A stretch of DNA of 64,000 bases from Magicicada septendecula (GCA_034769895.1 CM068367.1:125463927-125527926), one strand, 5' to 3'. Positions 39,744-51,659 are shown, numbered from the stretch's first letter. Translations and numbers: made by a program. The notes: generated from the sequence alone by a model not told the origin.

Positions 39744-41687
39744 CTAGTTTAAATGAGCACCTGTCTCATTTGCCCGGTCTCCCAGAACATTGGGTTGCTG
39801 ACTTGTTTGTGGTTCCTGTCTAACCTCTGGGTTACCACTAATAGGTCGGCTATTTGTTGTATTACTTTGGCTACCTTGCGTCTGCTGTGGGTAATACACG
39901 TAATTCGGTAAATTGTGTTGGTATGGTCTTTGAGTATTGGCCATCGTATAGTTTACCTGGGGTCTGTACTCCTGATTCCTTCTATCACCTCCCCCTTGAT
40001 TGCCTCCATTCCAATAATTATTTCCCTGACTATAATTATTGCCGCGATAACTATTTCCTTGATTATAATTTCTATGGTAATTATTTTCGGGGTAATTATT
40101 TCGGTTTGGTCCCGGATTGTTACGGTTATTCGGACCTTGATTATTATTATTTCGGCTATTTACTGGGGTGTTATTGTTCTGGTTGTTCGGGTTAAAATTA
40201 TTACCATTTCCGCTTCCATTCCGATTTGGCCCGTTGTTACTATTATAATAGTCTACCTTACACCTGGGGGGTTGGTAGTCTTGAAATTTTCCTGCAGACT
40301 CGCAGTTCTCTAATAGCTTAGCTAGGTCAGTAATTTTACTAAGTTGCTGGTATAATTGGGCATCTTTAATACCGTAGCTATAGTGTCCAGCTAACTGTCT
40401 CACCAAACATTCTTCCGGGATTGGCGGTATTAACTTTCGTGCCAAACATATCTTTCCCAGGAAATATGATGTTGGGGATTGTCCCTTCGACGCATCATAT
40501 TTCCCATAAAATATGTCCATTCTCACTTTGTTTTGCGCTGTTTCTGACCAATATTTTTCTTTGAATTGGCGTTTGAATTCGTTCAAGTTTCTTATTTCGG
40601 GTTGTACCGCTATCCACCAATTATCCCTCGTATTTCGGAATGTTTCGTCTAACATTTCCCTTATTCTATCCCATCTTGTTTCCCTATTCCTTTCGATGAA
40701 CTCTTCCATCCTCTCCAAAAATTCCATAGGGTTCCGGCGATAATTTTGGAAGTTAATTACCTCCCTATTTTCGCTATGACACGTATGGGTATTCAATATC
40801 GGTGTGTCCCTCAGCGCTTCTAATCTCTCCTGCAGGTTTTTCTCCCTCTGGTCAATTTCCTGTATATTATTTCTATTAGTTTTTATCTGCTCGTCTAATC
40901 TATTTTCTATGTCATACATTTTTTGTATTCTCTCGCTAACGTATTTCCGGACTTCTCCTACCTCCTGCATGATTTCGTCTTGGTTTTGCCTTACCTTATT
41001 ATCGAGAGTTCGAACATCTTGTTTCGTCTCTATGGTTCGCTCCTCTATAGTTTCAAAACGGGTATTATTTCCTTCCTGCAATCTTTCTAACTGTTTCGCC
41101 ATTGTCTCGACCCTCCTGTCACTGTCGACTTTACTATCATCGATTTTTTGGTTTACCGTCTCATAATTTGCACTAATTTCCTTTTTCAGGGACTCTATAC
41201 TTTTTTTATTTTCCTCCTGAAATAGCTCCAGCTTTTTCCCATTGTCATTGACCTTATCGGTTATATACCCCCTTAAAGATTCTATTTTTTTTTTTTTGTC
41301 CAATTCCTTATTATTATCCTCCTTACCTTCCTGTCTATTTCTATTATTATCCTCCTTCAGGGATTCTATATTTTTGTTATTTTCCTCCTTCAGGGATTCT
41401 GTATTTTTGTTCATTGTTTCTTCCATTCTTTGGAACATCATCATTATTGCGTTCATGTCGACGCTCCCTGTTATTTTTTCTGGTTCGGGTTTCTCTGTTT
41501 GGTCTCCCATTTGTATGGGTCTTTCTCCCGCTTGTTCCTCTGATTCATCTCCTGTTTGCATGGGTTTTTCCATTTCTAGTGTGGGCAGTTCTATTTCTAT
41601 TTCCTCGACTTGGACTGCCTCCCCATCTTCCACACTTAATTCGGGTTCTACATTTTTCTTCACCTTCTTTCCTTTTGGTTGTGGCAT
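39744..41687 (-). CDS. gag-like protein, U7 (looks whole)
   Basis: A 647-aa protein starting at ATG (MPQPKGKKVKK). Residues 1-75 form a basic start followed by an acidic Glu-rich stretch. About 75-295 is a long heptad-rich coiled coil with a repeated NNKNIESLKE motif. About 315-450 resembles the retrotransposon gag (capsid) domain, with WDRIREML, NLNEFKRQFKEKYWSETA, SYFLGKICLARKLIPPIPEE and LVRQLAGHYSYGI. About 480-647 is Asn/Gly/Gln-rich (NPNNQNNN, YRGNNYSQGNNYW) and ends GDRANETGAHLN. No CCHC zinc knuckle is present; the Asn-rich tail may take the nucleic-acid-binding role, which is inference. A particle-forming structural role is known for gag families in general. The same family occurs at the right edge of the window. 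The class is probably LTR type, perhaps Ty3/Gypsy-like, but not certain without polymerase. Confidence 0.75.
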   Translation of the reverse strand: MPQPKGKKVKKNVEPELSVEDGEAVQVEEIEIELPTLEMEKPMQTGDESEEQAGERPIQMGDQTEKPEPEKITGSVDMNAIMMMFQRMEETMNKNTESLKEENNKNIESLKEDNNRNRQEGKEDNNKELDKKKKIESLRGYITDKVNDNGKKLELFQEENKKSIESLKKEISANYETVNQKIDDSKVDSDRRVETMAKQLERLQEGNNTRFETIEERTIETKQDVRTLDNKVRQNQDEIMQEVGEVRKYVSERIQKMYDIENRLDEQIKTNRNNIQEIDQREKNLQERLEALRDTPILNTHTCHSENREVINFQNYRRNPMEFLERMEEFIERNRETRWDRIREMLDETFRNTRDNWWIAVQPEIRNLNEFKRQFKEKYWSETAQNKVRMDIFYGKYDASKGQSPTSYFLGKICLARKLIPPIPEECLVRQLAGHYSYGIKDAQLYQQLSKITDLAKLLENCESAGKFQDYQPPRCKVDYYNSNNGPNRNGSGNGNNFNPNNQNNNTPVNSRNNNNQGPNNRNNPGPNRNNYPENNYHRNYNQGNSYRGNNYSQGNNYWNGGNQGGGDRRNQEYRPQVNYTMANTQRPYQHNLPNYVYYPQQTQGSQSNTTNSRPISGNPEVRQEPQTSQQPNVLGDRANETGAHLN

Positions 41688-41807
41688 CTTGATTTGTTGA
41701 TAGTTGCCGGGCTTGTTCCTTTCCTTTCAAGCCTCACTAGTTGGGCTACCAATTTATAACGAAAAGATATTGTATGTGTTTATGTTGTTTTGTGTTGTGA
41801 TGTCGGG

Positions 41808-44800
41808 TGTTACACTCCGCGCACTTGTAATACTTACTAATTGCTGGGTTCTCTGCGACGATGTTGTCCTGCAAACACAGCTTATGCTAATATGTGTATG
41901 TGGCCATCACTTGGATATTTGTTCCAAGAAATTATTATTATTAAAAATTGATTTTTTAGTTGTTAAATTAATTATATAAAAAAAATGTGAACAAGACAGT
42001 TTGAATTATAAATAACGTGTGTTTAATGATCTTTCTTTTCATAAAAATCGTCTGAAGGACTAACACTCAAATTAAACAAAATTGCAGAGTTACAAACAAG
42101 TTATTGACAAGTTTTTTATTGATCATCGGCTGATAAAAATTTTATTGCTCAGTTGAATAGCATGAATTTAATGTATGAAAAAACTTTATACTCAGGACGT
42201 GACTCCTTTGAACTATCAAGACAAATCAGTGGGATGCTTTACAAAAATTGTGTGATTTGAAGGTGTTTGACATGTGTAGTACAACTGTGTGACAAGGATA
42301 CCAGGTAAAAATGATTTTAACTTTTGAACAACTCACGTTCCGGTGGGTAAGTATTTCCTTCACTGGACACTGTTCTTGGGGACGATTCTAATCTTGCGCC
42401 TCTTCGTGTTTACGTTCCTCATGCACTGGTAACTATTTATAAGTCGAATTACGGTTTAAAACTCCGCACGATTGAAATAAACTTCGTACTGTTTCTATGC
42501 TTTGAATTCTGGCGGCGGCGAACAGCTGACTGCGTGGTTTCTCTATTCTGCCGTCTCAGCACTAGTTCCAAACTCAATGTAGAAGGCTCGTGTCAGTAAA
42601 TTGTTTGGGAATTTTGTCAAAGTCGGTTTATCTTAGCAAATACCAGCAAAATTAATTTTCTCTATTAAAATCGGTCCTTTTCAGGGCCGCTGGATATCAG
42701 GCTGTGTGCGTTTCTATTAAATATGGCGTGTTGCTGCTCTATTCAACAACACGTTAGCGCTTAGCGTTATACTCCTTATATAGGTTAAGTCAGTCTTTTG
42801 TCATGTTCGGGAAAAAGCCTTTCTGTGTTCTCGGGTTGAATTCTTGTTCTTCGACTTCGCCTTGGACGAGATGATCGGATTCGTAGGTGATGTGTCTCTT
42901 GTGGATTCAAAGCATAAAGTGTTTTTTGTGTCAAATTTCGTCTTCCTTTTATACTCTGTAAGGGTCATTGTTTTAATTTTTAAACATGAACTTCCGGTAT
43001 TTTTGAGTAAAATTTTCTTCTGGAACGTTCGAGAATATGCAAATAGAACATCATAGAACAAATTTGACTTCCATAGAAGCTTTAGAACAAAAACTTCTTA
43101 TTCTTCATACTAAAGGATATTACTGAAATTATTCTGGTATTTGTCAAACAATTTTACAGAACTACTTACAATCTGCATGCCATTATTATTTTTGGTTTCT
43201 CTGCTTTCAACTGAATAAAATGATACCATACACCATTGGTTTTGAACAAATTAAATCTAATAAATTAACATAAAATACAATTCTATATTACCTTGTAGTG
43301 TTTGCACAAAATTATAATTTTCTAATTATTAAAATGTTATGAAGTTGCTTGGTTCTTGCTATAACATTAATACATAACATAATTATCTTTACATAACAAA
43401 ATGAGCAAATATTAAAACATAACATATAAATAAGTTCGTTTTTGTGTAGGCATTACATATGGCCTAGGTTTTTTGTCACTGGTTTTTTATAATAATTTGT
43501 CTTTTTCGGTATTATATATGGGATTTTTTGGGTATTCACTTAGAGTTTGTTATATTGTTTATCTTTGGGAATACCTGGTGTATCCTAATACATTTTATTT
43601 TTATTGTAATATTACTTAGCATCTCACTGTTTTGCACAGATGAGTTATTTTCTTGGTGTGACAATTTTCACTTTTATATTTAAAAATTCTCTATGAATTA
43701 AGCTTGTCTTCAATTGAGCAAGTATGTTTCCATTGTACATTATAGGATTGTACCTTTTTCCTTTATTTTTTTCTAATATTCTACAATTATTCTGTCCAAT
43801 ATGACTATTTTTGTGATTGTTTTTTGGCCTCAGCCTGGTACGGTATAGGTAAATAGTTTCATAACTTGACTGTTCAAGTGTTTTAGGTGGTCATATATAT
43901 GAGTATAGTTACTTCATATTGTGTTTCATTTTTAGAATACAATTTTGTTGCATTTTGACAACATTAAATTCATAAATATTACAATTTTATATGTTCATCA
44001 CATGTTTTCAGTTTAACACTGTTTTTGATTATTTTAATTGATTTCTAATCAATTTACAGCTTTCTCTATTTAAAATAATTTGTTTGTCTTTGTCTAATTG
44101 ACATTTACATATAGTTTTTATATTAATTTTATAATAATTAATTTTCACATAAAATCTGAGTGATTGTCTCAACTCCAAAACCTTGGGTTCTTGTCACAAC
44201 ATTTATATATTTTTTATTTTAACTTACATCCTTTTTAATGATGTGTTCAAATCATTTAATACATTTATTTTATTTATATTATAAAGTATAATAATAGATC
44301 TTGTCCATTAATTCACAATAAATAGTTTTTTTATACCCTATTCAGAGTTACATTTCTTAATATGTCATGACCTCATTTTGGACATTTCTGAGATTATCTG
44401 TTTCTCTTATAGTACATTATCAGTTTTACACTGTTCTTCACTTAAACAATATATGGGGTTTGAGTCTTGGTCATAGTCTTTGTCGTTTTTTCATGTTAAT
44501 GATATTAATTATTGGACAATATTACAAAATGTTTTGGATTACTTGGATTCGATACTGTTCATCTCACTTTCCTCTTATGATAATTTGCTTTGCAATTAGT
44601 TTCCTTTATGGAACGTTCTGTGACGTTACATATGCCTGTCCGTTAAAATTGATAATTTGGGAAAAATCTTTCTTTAGTTTTGATGAAATTATCATTTCTA
44701 TATTAACCTTTTATTATCTTCCTTATATTTCATTCTTTTATCTTATAATTAGATTCCTGTACTACTCCTTTAATATATTAATCCATCTCATTATCCATGT

Positions 44801-45221
44801 CTCAATCTTTACCATATCTCCTTTTCCTTTCCTTTACCTTGATGTTAATTATTTACTCTTTGATATAACTCCCTAACAATTCCCTAACTTTTATAGCGGG
44901 TTCGGAGTCAGAGGGGCCCCATTGGCAATCCAATCTCCGCCGTTCCCTAACTATAACCACTGAAATCAGAGGAAACACATCTCTGTCCAGAAAATATATA
45001 AGACGTACTTATAATTGCACTTTCGCAACAAATAATAATAACAATAAAATATAATATTCAAAGATCATAGGCTCCTACAAATAAATTCTCTTTCTTAATC
45101 TCTTCTGATTATTTCTCTATTATATTAATATACTGTTCTCCGCAGGTAAAATTAACTTTTAAAATCATTCAATGTCAATAGCTATATTTATAAATTCATC
45201 ATTACCTCCTTATGTAACACA
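41808..45221 (-). repeat. Candidate long LTR between U7 and U8 gag genes
   Basis: TGTGTTAC...GTGTAACA on the minus strand, 3,414 bases. The minus-strand TATA box is at 42774-42782. This copy lies upstream, in the transcription sense, of the whole-looking U7 gag. Confidence 0.45.
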
Positions 45222-45326
45222 CTGTTTCCTTTTTTTTCATTTATCATTTCCTTTTAGTATCAATTATATGACAGTATTTCTCCTCCTTAGTAATATCAAT
45301 TGTTATTTGATTGTTCAATAATTTAT

Positions 45327-45581
45327 TTAATTAATTATGTCTTTTCCTTCTTTCCTTCTCTCCTTCTTTAAGTACGGGTAAGTTGGTAAATATACGTTGA
45401 CTTGGCTATTGGAAATAAATTTATATTTTACATATATACTTTTGCCTTTGGTGGAAGGTGTCCTTCTCGTAATTTGTACTATCCCATTATTCCCTTTATT
45501 ATGATTTTCAACTATATTATCCCTCTCTTCTAACAATTCCTCCCTAATATCTCTGAGATAATTATTTGTTCTCAATGTCAT
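45327..45581 (-). CDS. Short conserved ORF downstream of gag, U8
   Basis: An 84-aa frame with the KKERRKEGKDIIN ending shared with U7. Function unknown. Confidence 0.4.
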   Translation of the reverse strand: MTLRTNNYLRDIREELLEERDNIVENHNKGNNGIVQITRRTPSTKGKSIYVKYKFISNSQVNVYLPTYPYLKKERRKEGKDIIN

Positions 45582-45669
45582 TGTCCTGTCTTCGTCCTGT
45601 CTATTTTTTCGTCCAGTTACCCCATAATATGGATCAGTGAAGGGCTGTCTTCCTTTTTCACTGCCGCGT

Positions 45670-47626
45670 CTAGTTTAAATGAGCACCTGTCTCATTTGCC
45701 CGGTCTCCCAGAACATTGGGTTGCTGACTTGTTTGTGGTTCCTGTCTAACCTCTGGGTTACCACTAATAGGTTGGCTATTTGTTGTATTACTTTGGTTAC
45801 CTTGCGTCTGCTGTGGGTAATACACATAAGTCGGTAAATTGTGTTGGTATGGTCGTTGACTATTGGCCATCGTATAGTTTACCTGGGGTCTGTACTCCTG
45901 ATTCCTTCTATCACCTCCCCCTTGATTGCCTCCGTTCCAATAATTATTTCCCTGACTATAATTATTCCCTCTATAATTATTGCCACGATAACTATTTCCT
46001 TGATTATAATTTCTATGGTATTTATTTTCGGGGTAATTATTTCGGTTTAGTCCAGGATTGTTACGGTTATTCGGACCTTGTTTATTATTATTTCGGCTAT
46101 TTACTGGGGTGTTATTGTTCTGGTTGTTCGGGTTAAAATTATTACCATTTCCGCTTCCATTCCGATTTGGCCCGTTGTTACTATTATAATAGTCTACCTT
46201 ACACCTGGGGGGTTGGTAGTCTTGAAATTTTCCTGCAGACTCGCAGTTCTCTAATAGCTTAGCTAGGTCAGTAATTTTACTAAGTTGCTGGTATAATTGG
46301 GCATCTTTAATACCGTAGCTATAGTGTCCAGCTAACTGTCTCACCAAACATTCTTCCGGGATTGGCGGTATTAACTTTCGTGCCAAACATATCTTTCCCA
46401 GGAAATATGATGTTGGGGATTGTCCCTTCGACGCATCATATTTCCCATAAAATATGTCCATTCTCACTTTGTTTTGCGCTGTTTCTGACCAATATTTTTC
46501 TTTGAATTGGCGTTTGAATTCGTTCTAGTTTGTTATTTCGGGTCGTACCGCTATCCACCAATTATCCCTCGTATTTCGGAATGTTTCGTCTAACATTTCC
46601 CTTATTCTATCCCATCTTGTTTCCCTATTCCTTTCGATGAACTCTTCCATCCTCTCCAAAAATTCCATAGGGTTCCGGCGATAATTTTGGAAGTTAATTA
46701 CCTCCCTATTTTCGCTATGACACGTATGGGTATTCAATATCGGTGTGTCCCTCAGCGCTTCTAATCTCTCCTGCAGGTTTTTATCCCTCTGGTCAATTTC
46801 CTGTATATTATTTCTATTAGTTTTTATCTGCTCGTCTAATCTATTTTCTATGTCATACATTTTTTGTATTCTCTCGCTAACGTCTTTCCGGACTTCTCCT
46901 ACCTCCTGCATGATTTCGTCTTGGTTTTGCCTTACCTTATTATCGAGAGTTCGAACATCTTGTTTCGTCTCTACGGTTCGCTCCTCTATAGTTTCAAAAC
47001 GGGTATTATTTCCTTCCTGCAATCTTTCTAACTGTTTCGCCATTGTCTCGACCCTCCTGCCACTGTCGACTTTACTATCATCGATTTTTTGGTTTACCGT
47101 CTCATAATTTGCACTAATTTCCTTTTTCAGGGACTCTATACTTTTTTTATTTTCCTCCTGAAATAGCTCCAGCTTTTTCCCATTGTCATTGACCTTATCG
47201 GTTATATACCCCCTTAAAGATTCTATTTTTTTTTTTGTCCAATTCCTTATTATTATCCTCCTTATCTTCCTGTCTATTTCTATTATTATCCTCCTTCAGG
47301 GATTCTATATTTTTGTTATTTTCCTCCTTCAGGGATTCTGTATTTTTGTTCATTGTTTCTTCCGTTCTTTTGAACATCATCATTATTGCGTTCATGTCGA
47401 CGCTCCCTGTTATTTTTTCTGGTTCGGGTTTCTCTGTTTGGTCTCCCATTTGTATGGGTCTTTCTCCCGCTTGTTCCTCTGATTCATCTCCTGTTTGCAT
47501 GGGTTTTTCCATTTCTAGTGTGGGCGGTTCTATTTCTATTTCCTCGACTTGGACTGCCTCCCCATCTTCCACACTTAATTCGGGTTCTACATTTTTCTTC
47601 ACCTTCTTTCCTTTTGGTTGTGGCAT
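45670..47626 (-). pseudogene. gag-like gene, U8 (fossil, broken)
   Basis: Long coiled-coil form. It shares tail variants with U7 (for example PPRCKVDYYN in place of PPSRKVDYYN), so the two are sister copies. It looks broken, with about two or three breaks. Confidence 0.8.
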
Positions 47627-47746
47627 CTTGATTTGTTGATAGTTGCCGGGCTTGTTCCTTTCCTTTCAAGCCTCACTAGTTGGGCTACCAATTTATAACG
47701 AAAAGATATTGTATGTGTTTATGTTGTTTTGTGTTGTGATGTCGGG

Positions 47747-50574
47747 TGTTACACTCCGCGCACTTGTAATACTTACTAATTGCTGGGTTCTCTGCGACGA
47801 TGTTGTCCTGCAAACACAGCTTATGCTAATATGTGTATGTGGCCATCACTTGGATATTTGTTCCAAGAAATTATTATTATTAAAAATTGATTTTTTAGTT
47901 GTTAAATTAATTATATAAAAAAAATGTGAACAAGACAGTTTGAATTATAAATAACGTGTGTTTAATGATCTTTCTTTTCATAAAAATCGTCTGAAGGACT
48001 AACACTCAAATTAAACAAAATTGCAGAGTTACAAACAAGTTATTGACAAGTTTTTTATTGATCATCGGCTGATAAAAATTTTATTGCTCAGTTGAATAGC
48101 ATGAATTTAATGTATGAAAAAACTTTATACTCAGGACGTGACTCCTTTGAACTATCAAGACAAATCAGTGGGATGCTTTACAAAAATTGTGTGATTTGAA
48201 GGTGTTTGACATGTGTAGTACAACTGTGTGACAAGGATACCAGGTAAAAATGATTTTAACTTTTGAACAACTCACGTTCCGGTGGGTAAGTATTTCCTTC
48301 ACTGGACACTGTTCTTGGGGACGATTCTAATCTTGCGCCTCTTCGTGTTTACGTTCCTCATGCACTGGTAACTATTTATAAGTCGAATTACGGTTTCAAA
48401 ACTCCGCACGATTGAAATAAACTTCGTACTGTTTCTATGCTTTGAATTCTGGCGGTGGCGAACAGCTGACTGCGTGGTTTCTCTATTCTGCCGTCTCAGC
48501 ACTAGTTCCAAACTCAATGTAGAAGGCTTGTGTCAGTAAATTGTTTGGGAATTTTGTCAAAGTCGGTTTATCTTAGCAAATACCAGCAAAATTGATTTTC
48601 TCTATTAAAATCTGTCCTTTTCAGGGCCGTTGGATATCTGGCTGTGTGCGTTTCTATTAAATATGGCATGTTGCTGCTCTATTCAACAACACGTTAGCGC
48701 TTAGCGATATACTCCTTATATAGGTTAAGTCAGTCTTTTGTCATGTACGGGAAAAAGCCTTTCTGTGTTCTCGGGTTGAATTCTTGTTCTTCGACTTCGC
48801 CTTGGACGAGATGATCGGATTCGTAGGTGATGTGTCTCTTGTGGATTCAAAGCATAAAGTGTTTTTTGTGTCAAATTTCGTCTTCCTTTTATACTCTGTA
48901 AGGGTCATTGTTTTAATTTTTAAACATGAACTTCCGGTATTTTTGAGTGAAATTTTCTTCTGGAACGTTCGAGAATATGCAAATAGAACATCATAGAACA
49001 AATTTGACTTCCGTAGAAGCTTTAGAACAAAAACTTCTTATTCTTCATACTAAAGGATATTACTGAAATTATTCTGGTATTTGTCAAACAATTTTACAGA
49101 ACTACTTACAATCTGCATGCCATTATTATTTTTGGATTCTCTGCTTTCAACTGAATAAAATGATACAATACACGATTGGTTTTGAACAAATTAAATCTAA
49201 TAAATTAACATAAAATACAATTCTATATTACCTTGTAGTGTTTGCACAAAATTATAATTTTCTAATTATTAAAATGTTATGAAGTTGCTTGGTTCTTGCT
49301 ATAACATTAATACATAACATAATTATCTTTACATAACAAAATGAGCAAATATTAAAACATATAACATATAAATAAGTTCGTTTTTGTGTAGGCATTACAT
49401 ATGGCCTAGGTTTTTTGTCACTGGTTTTTTATAATAATTTGTCTTTTTCGGTATTATATATGGGATTTTTTGGGTATTCACTTAGAGTTTGTTATATTGT
49501 TTATCTTTGGGAATACCTGGTGTATCCTAATACATTTTATTTTTATTGTAATGTTACTTAGCATCTCACTGTTTTGCACAGATGAGTTATTTTCTTGGTG
49601 TGACAATTTTCACTTTTATATTTAAAAATTCTCTATGAATGAAGCTTGTCTTCAATTGAGCAAGTATGTTTCCATTGTACATTATAGGATTGTACCTTTT
49701 TCCTTTATTTTTTTCTAATATTCTACAATTATTCTGTCCAATATGACTATATTTGTGATTGTTTTTTGGCCTCAGCCTGGTACGGTATAGGTAAATAGTT
49801 TCATAACTTGACTGTTCAAGTATTTTAGGTGGTCATATATATGAGTATAGTTACTTCATATTGTGTTTCATTTTTAGAATACAATTTTGTTGCATTTTGA
49901 CAACATTAAATTCATAAATATTACAATTTTATATGTTCATCACATGTTTTCAGTTTAACACTGTTTTTGATTATTTTAATTGATTTCTAATCAATTTACA
50001 GCTTTCTCTATTTAAAATAATTTGTTTGTCTTTGTCTGATTGACATTTACATATAGTTTTTATATTAATTTTATAATAATTAATTTTCACATAAAATCTG
50101 AGTGATTGGTCTCAACTCCAAAACCTCGGGTTTTTGTCATAACATTTATATATTTTTTATTTTAACTTACATCCTTTTTAATGATGTGTTAAAATCATTT
50201 AATACATTTATTTTATTTATATTATAAAGTATAATAATAGATCTTGTCCATTAATTCACAATAAATAGTTTTTTTTATACCCTATTCAGAGTTACATTTC
50301 TTAATATGTCATGACCTCATTTTGGACATTTCTGAGATTATCTGTTTCTCTTATAGTACATTATCAGTTTTACACTGTTCTTCACTTAAACAATATATGG
50401 GGTTTGAGTCTTGGTCATAGTCTTTGTCGTTTTTTCATGTTAATGATATTAATTATCGGACAATATTACAAAATGTTTTGGATTACTTGGGTTCGATACT
50501 GTTCATCTCACTTTCCTCTTATGATAATTTGCTTTGCAATTAGTTTCCTTTATGGAACGTTCTGTGACGTTACA
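47747..50574 (-). repeat. Candidate LTR remnant of U8
   Basis: It has the GTGTAACA end at its left and is cut off at the array end. The minus-strand TATA box is at 48714-48722. Confidence 0.4.
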
Positions 50575-50750
50575 ATATTTGTTGCATAGTTGCTTTTTCT
50601 GTATTTTTTCTTCTTCAAGTTTTCATCGTATTTTATTGTGATACTTATTTGTTTTCATTTGGATTTTTCTTTGATAGTTATTTTAATTGATATTTATTTA
50701 TGATCATATTTCATTCATTATTAAGTGGATAGTCTGTCATGCTACAATAT
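50575..50750. other. AT-rich unique DNA at the array border
   Basis: T-rich sequence with no ORF or recognised repeat. It may be the flank that the array or a deletion broke into. Confidence 0.5.
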
Positions 50751-51104
50751 AATTAAAACAAAAGAAATACATGTATGCACACAAATTACAAGTTAAAATA
50801 CACAATATGTAAATACCTGCACATTGTCAATTGTGTACAATTAAGAAATATATGTAAGCACGCTATATTACAAGTTAAAATACATAATATTTTAACGCAC
50901 GTAAATGCACACACTAGTGTCAATTGCGTATAATTAAAACAAATGAAATATATGTAAGTACACTATTTACAAGTTAAAATACATAATATGTTAAACGTAT
51001 GCACAATGACAATTGTGTACAATTAAAAGAAATGAAATATATGTAATCACACTATATTACAAGTTTATGAATGCATTCAAGTTAAAATACATAATATGTA
51101 TATG

Positions 51105-51148
<44 letters not shown>

Positions 51149-51270
51149 AACACACAATAAATTGTAATGACAAATGCTTATAATTAAAACAAATGAAATA
51201 CATGTAAGTGTTATATATTACAAGGTTAATAATGCGTACATTATGAAATACAAATATAATTGTTACTTCA
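50751..51270 (+). repeat. Minisatellite of about 90 bp, five diverged copies
   Basis: Copies start at AATTAAAACAAA-like words at 50751, 50839, 50932, 51021 and 51182, giving periods of 88, 93, 89 and 161. The last interval is enlarged by a microsatellite. Each copy contains GAAATATATGTAAG, TTACAAGTTAAAATACATAATATGT and, in four copies, a CAATTG(T/C)GTA-type end. The copies are well diverged, so the repeat is older than the neighbouring array. Confidence 0.75.
51106..51143 (+). repeat. (AC)n microsatellite
   Basis: Nearly pure CA run of about 38 bases within the fourth minisatellite copy. Confidence 0.95.
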
Positions 51271-51289
51271 TAAGATGTCCATCCAGTAT

Positions 51290-51593
51290 TACATTAAAAT
51301 GTCCACCACGTAAGCCCTGTTTTTTCTCCTCGGTAAACGAGATATAGCGAGTTCGGCGCTAAATGTTTTAACTCATTGTCTTCCCAAACGCCTGCATATC
51401 TCTTCGGAAGTTAAACGCGATATTTCAATTTATCGTCCGTATAGTCCCGGATAGTGGCGAGTACGGCATTCCCGTATTTACTGTCTATGTTTTGAAGTTC
51501 CTCTATGGAATATTTTACCCCCATTACTAGTTCTTTAATTTTCTTGTATTGTATAGCGCTAACGTCCGCGAACTTAGCAACGAGTGAAGCCAT
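51290..51593 (-). pseudogene. Small OB-like protein of the virus-like element (fossil, broken)
   Basis: Starting at the ATG at 51593, the protein reads MASLVAKFADVS, then a conserved-looking core with GVKYSIEEL and IDSKYGNAVLATI. The pattern (G-x-x-Y-x-I-x-x-L, then T/SKYG, then hydrophobic strand) recalls a family of small insect proteins with OB-like, single-strand-binding appearance that I know from repeats of this type. That recollection is from memory and not a search. Recognisable similarity continues to about 51,290, with a Tyr/Leu-rich stretch near the end. The copy looks broken. It is the last gene in the cluster. Confidence 0.45.
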
Positions 51594-51659
51594 TTCTAAT
51601 GAAGAATCACTATTCGCTTGCGAGTCTGTCAAGGTCTGAATTAAATAACGCTCGTTCGC

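Larger units (their letters stand above)
39115..45022 (-). mobile_element. Array unit U7 (gag looks whole)
   Basis: A 5,908-bp unit without secondary insertions. It is the only unit whose gag reads without interruption. Confidence 0.85.
1..50574 (-). mobile_element. Tandem array of eight gag-only LTR-retrotransposon-like units
   Basis: Eight head-to-tail copies begin at the shared word TCGCAACAAATAATAATAA (positions 1, 6607, 12507, 19899, 27292, 33222, 39115 and 45023). Spacing is about 5.9 kb, or 7.39 kb where a 1.48-kb insertion is present. Coding sense is minus throughout. Each unit has a gag-like gene, a short ORF beyond it and about 3.4 kb of AT-rich DNA with a TATA box. No reverse transcriptase, RNase H, integrase or clear aspartic protease is seen, so the family is non-autonomous or gag-only. 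Copies are nearly identical over kilobases, which points to recent expansion by unequal crossing-over. The left end lies outside the window; the right end stops abruptly inside U8. The unit borders used here are arbitrary in phase, because a tandem array does not show the natural element ends. Confidence 0.85.
45023..50574 (-). mobile_element. Array unit U8 (truncated at its right end)
   Basis: Last unit, 5,552 bp. Similarity stops at 50574 in the middle of the LTR-like region (TCTGTGACGTTACA, then unrelated ATATTTGTTGC). About 0.35 kb of the usual unit is missing. Confidence 0.85.

Noticed and set aside
1-50574. A polymerase (reverse transcriptase, integrase) in the array units
   Set aside because: Looked for YxDD, aspartic protease and zinc-binding integrase motifs; none was seen between gag and the next unit, and the available space is non-coding.
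1-50574. The array as a purely artificial assembly duplication
   Set aside because: Neighbouring units differ by scattered bases, by unit-specific insertions and by the 33-base repeat number, so they are not exact copies. Long reads would still be needed to confirm the copy number.
50751-51270. CRISPR-like array of repeats and spacers
   Set aside because: The periodicity comes from diverged whole monomers with no distinct spacers, in eukaryotic DNA; it is a minisatellite.
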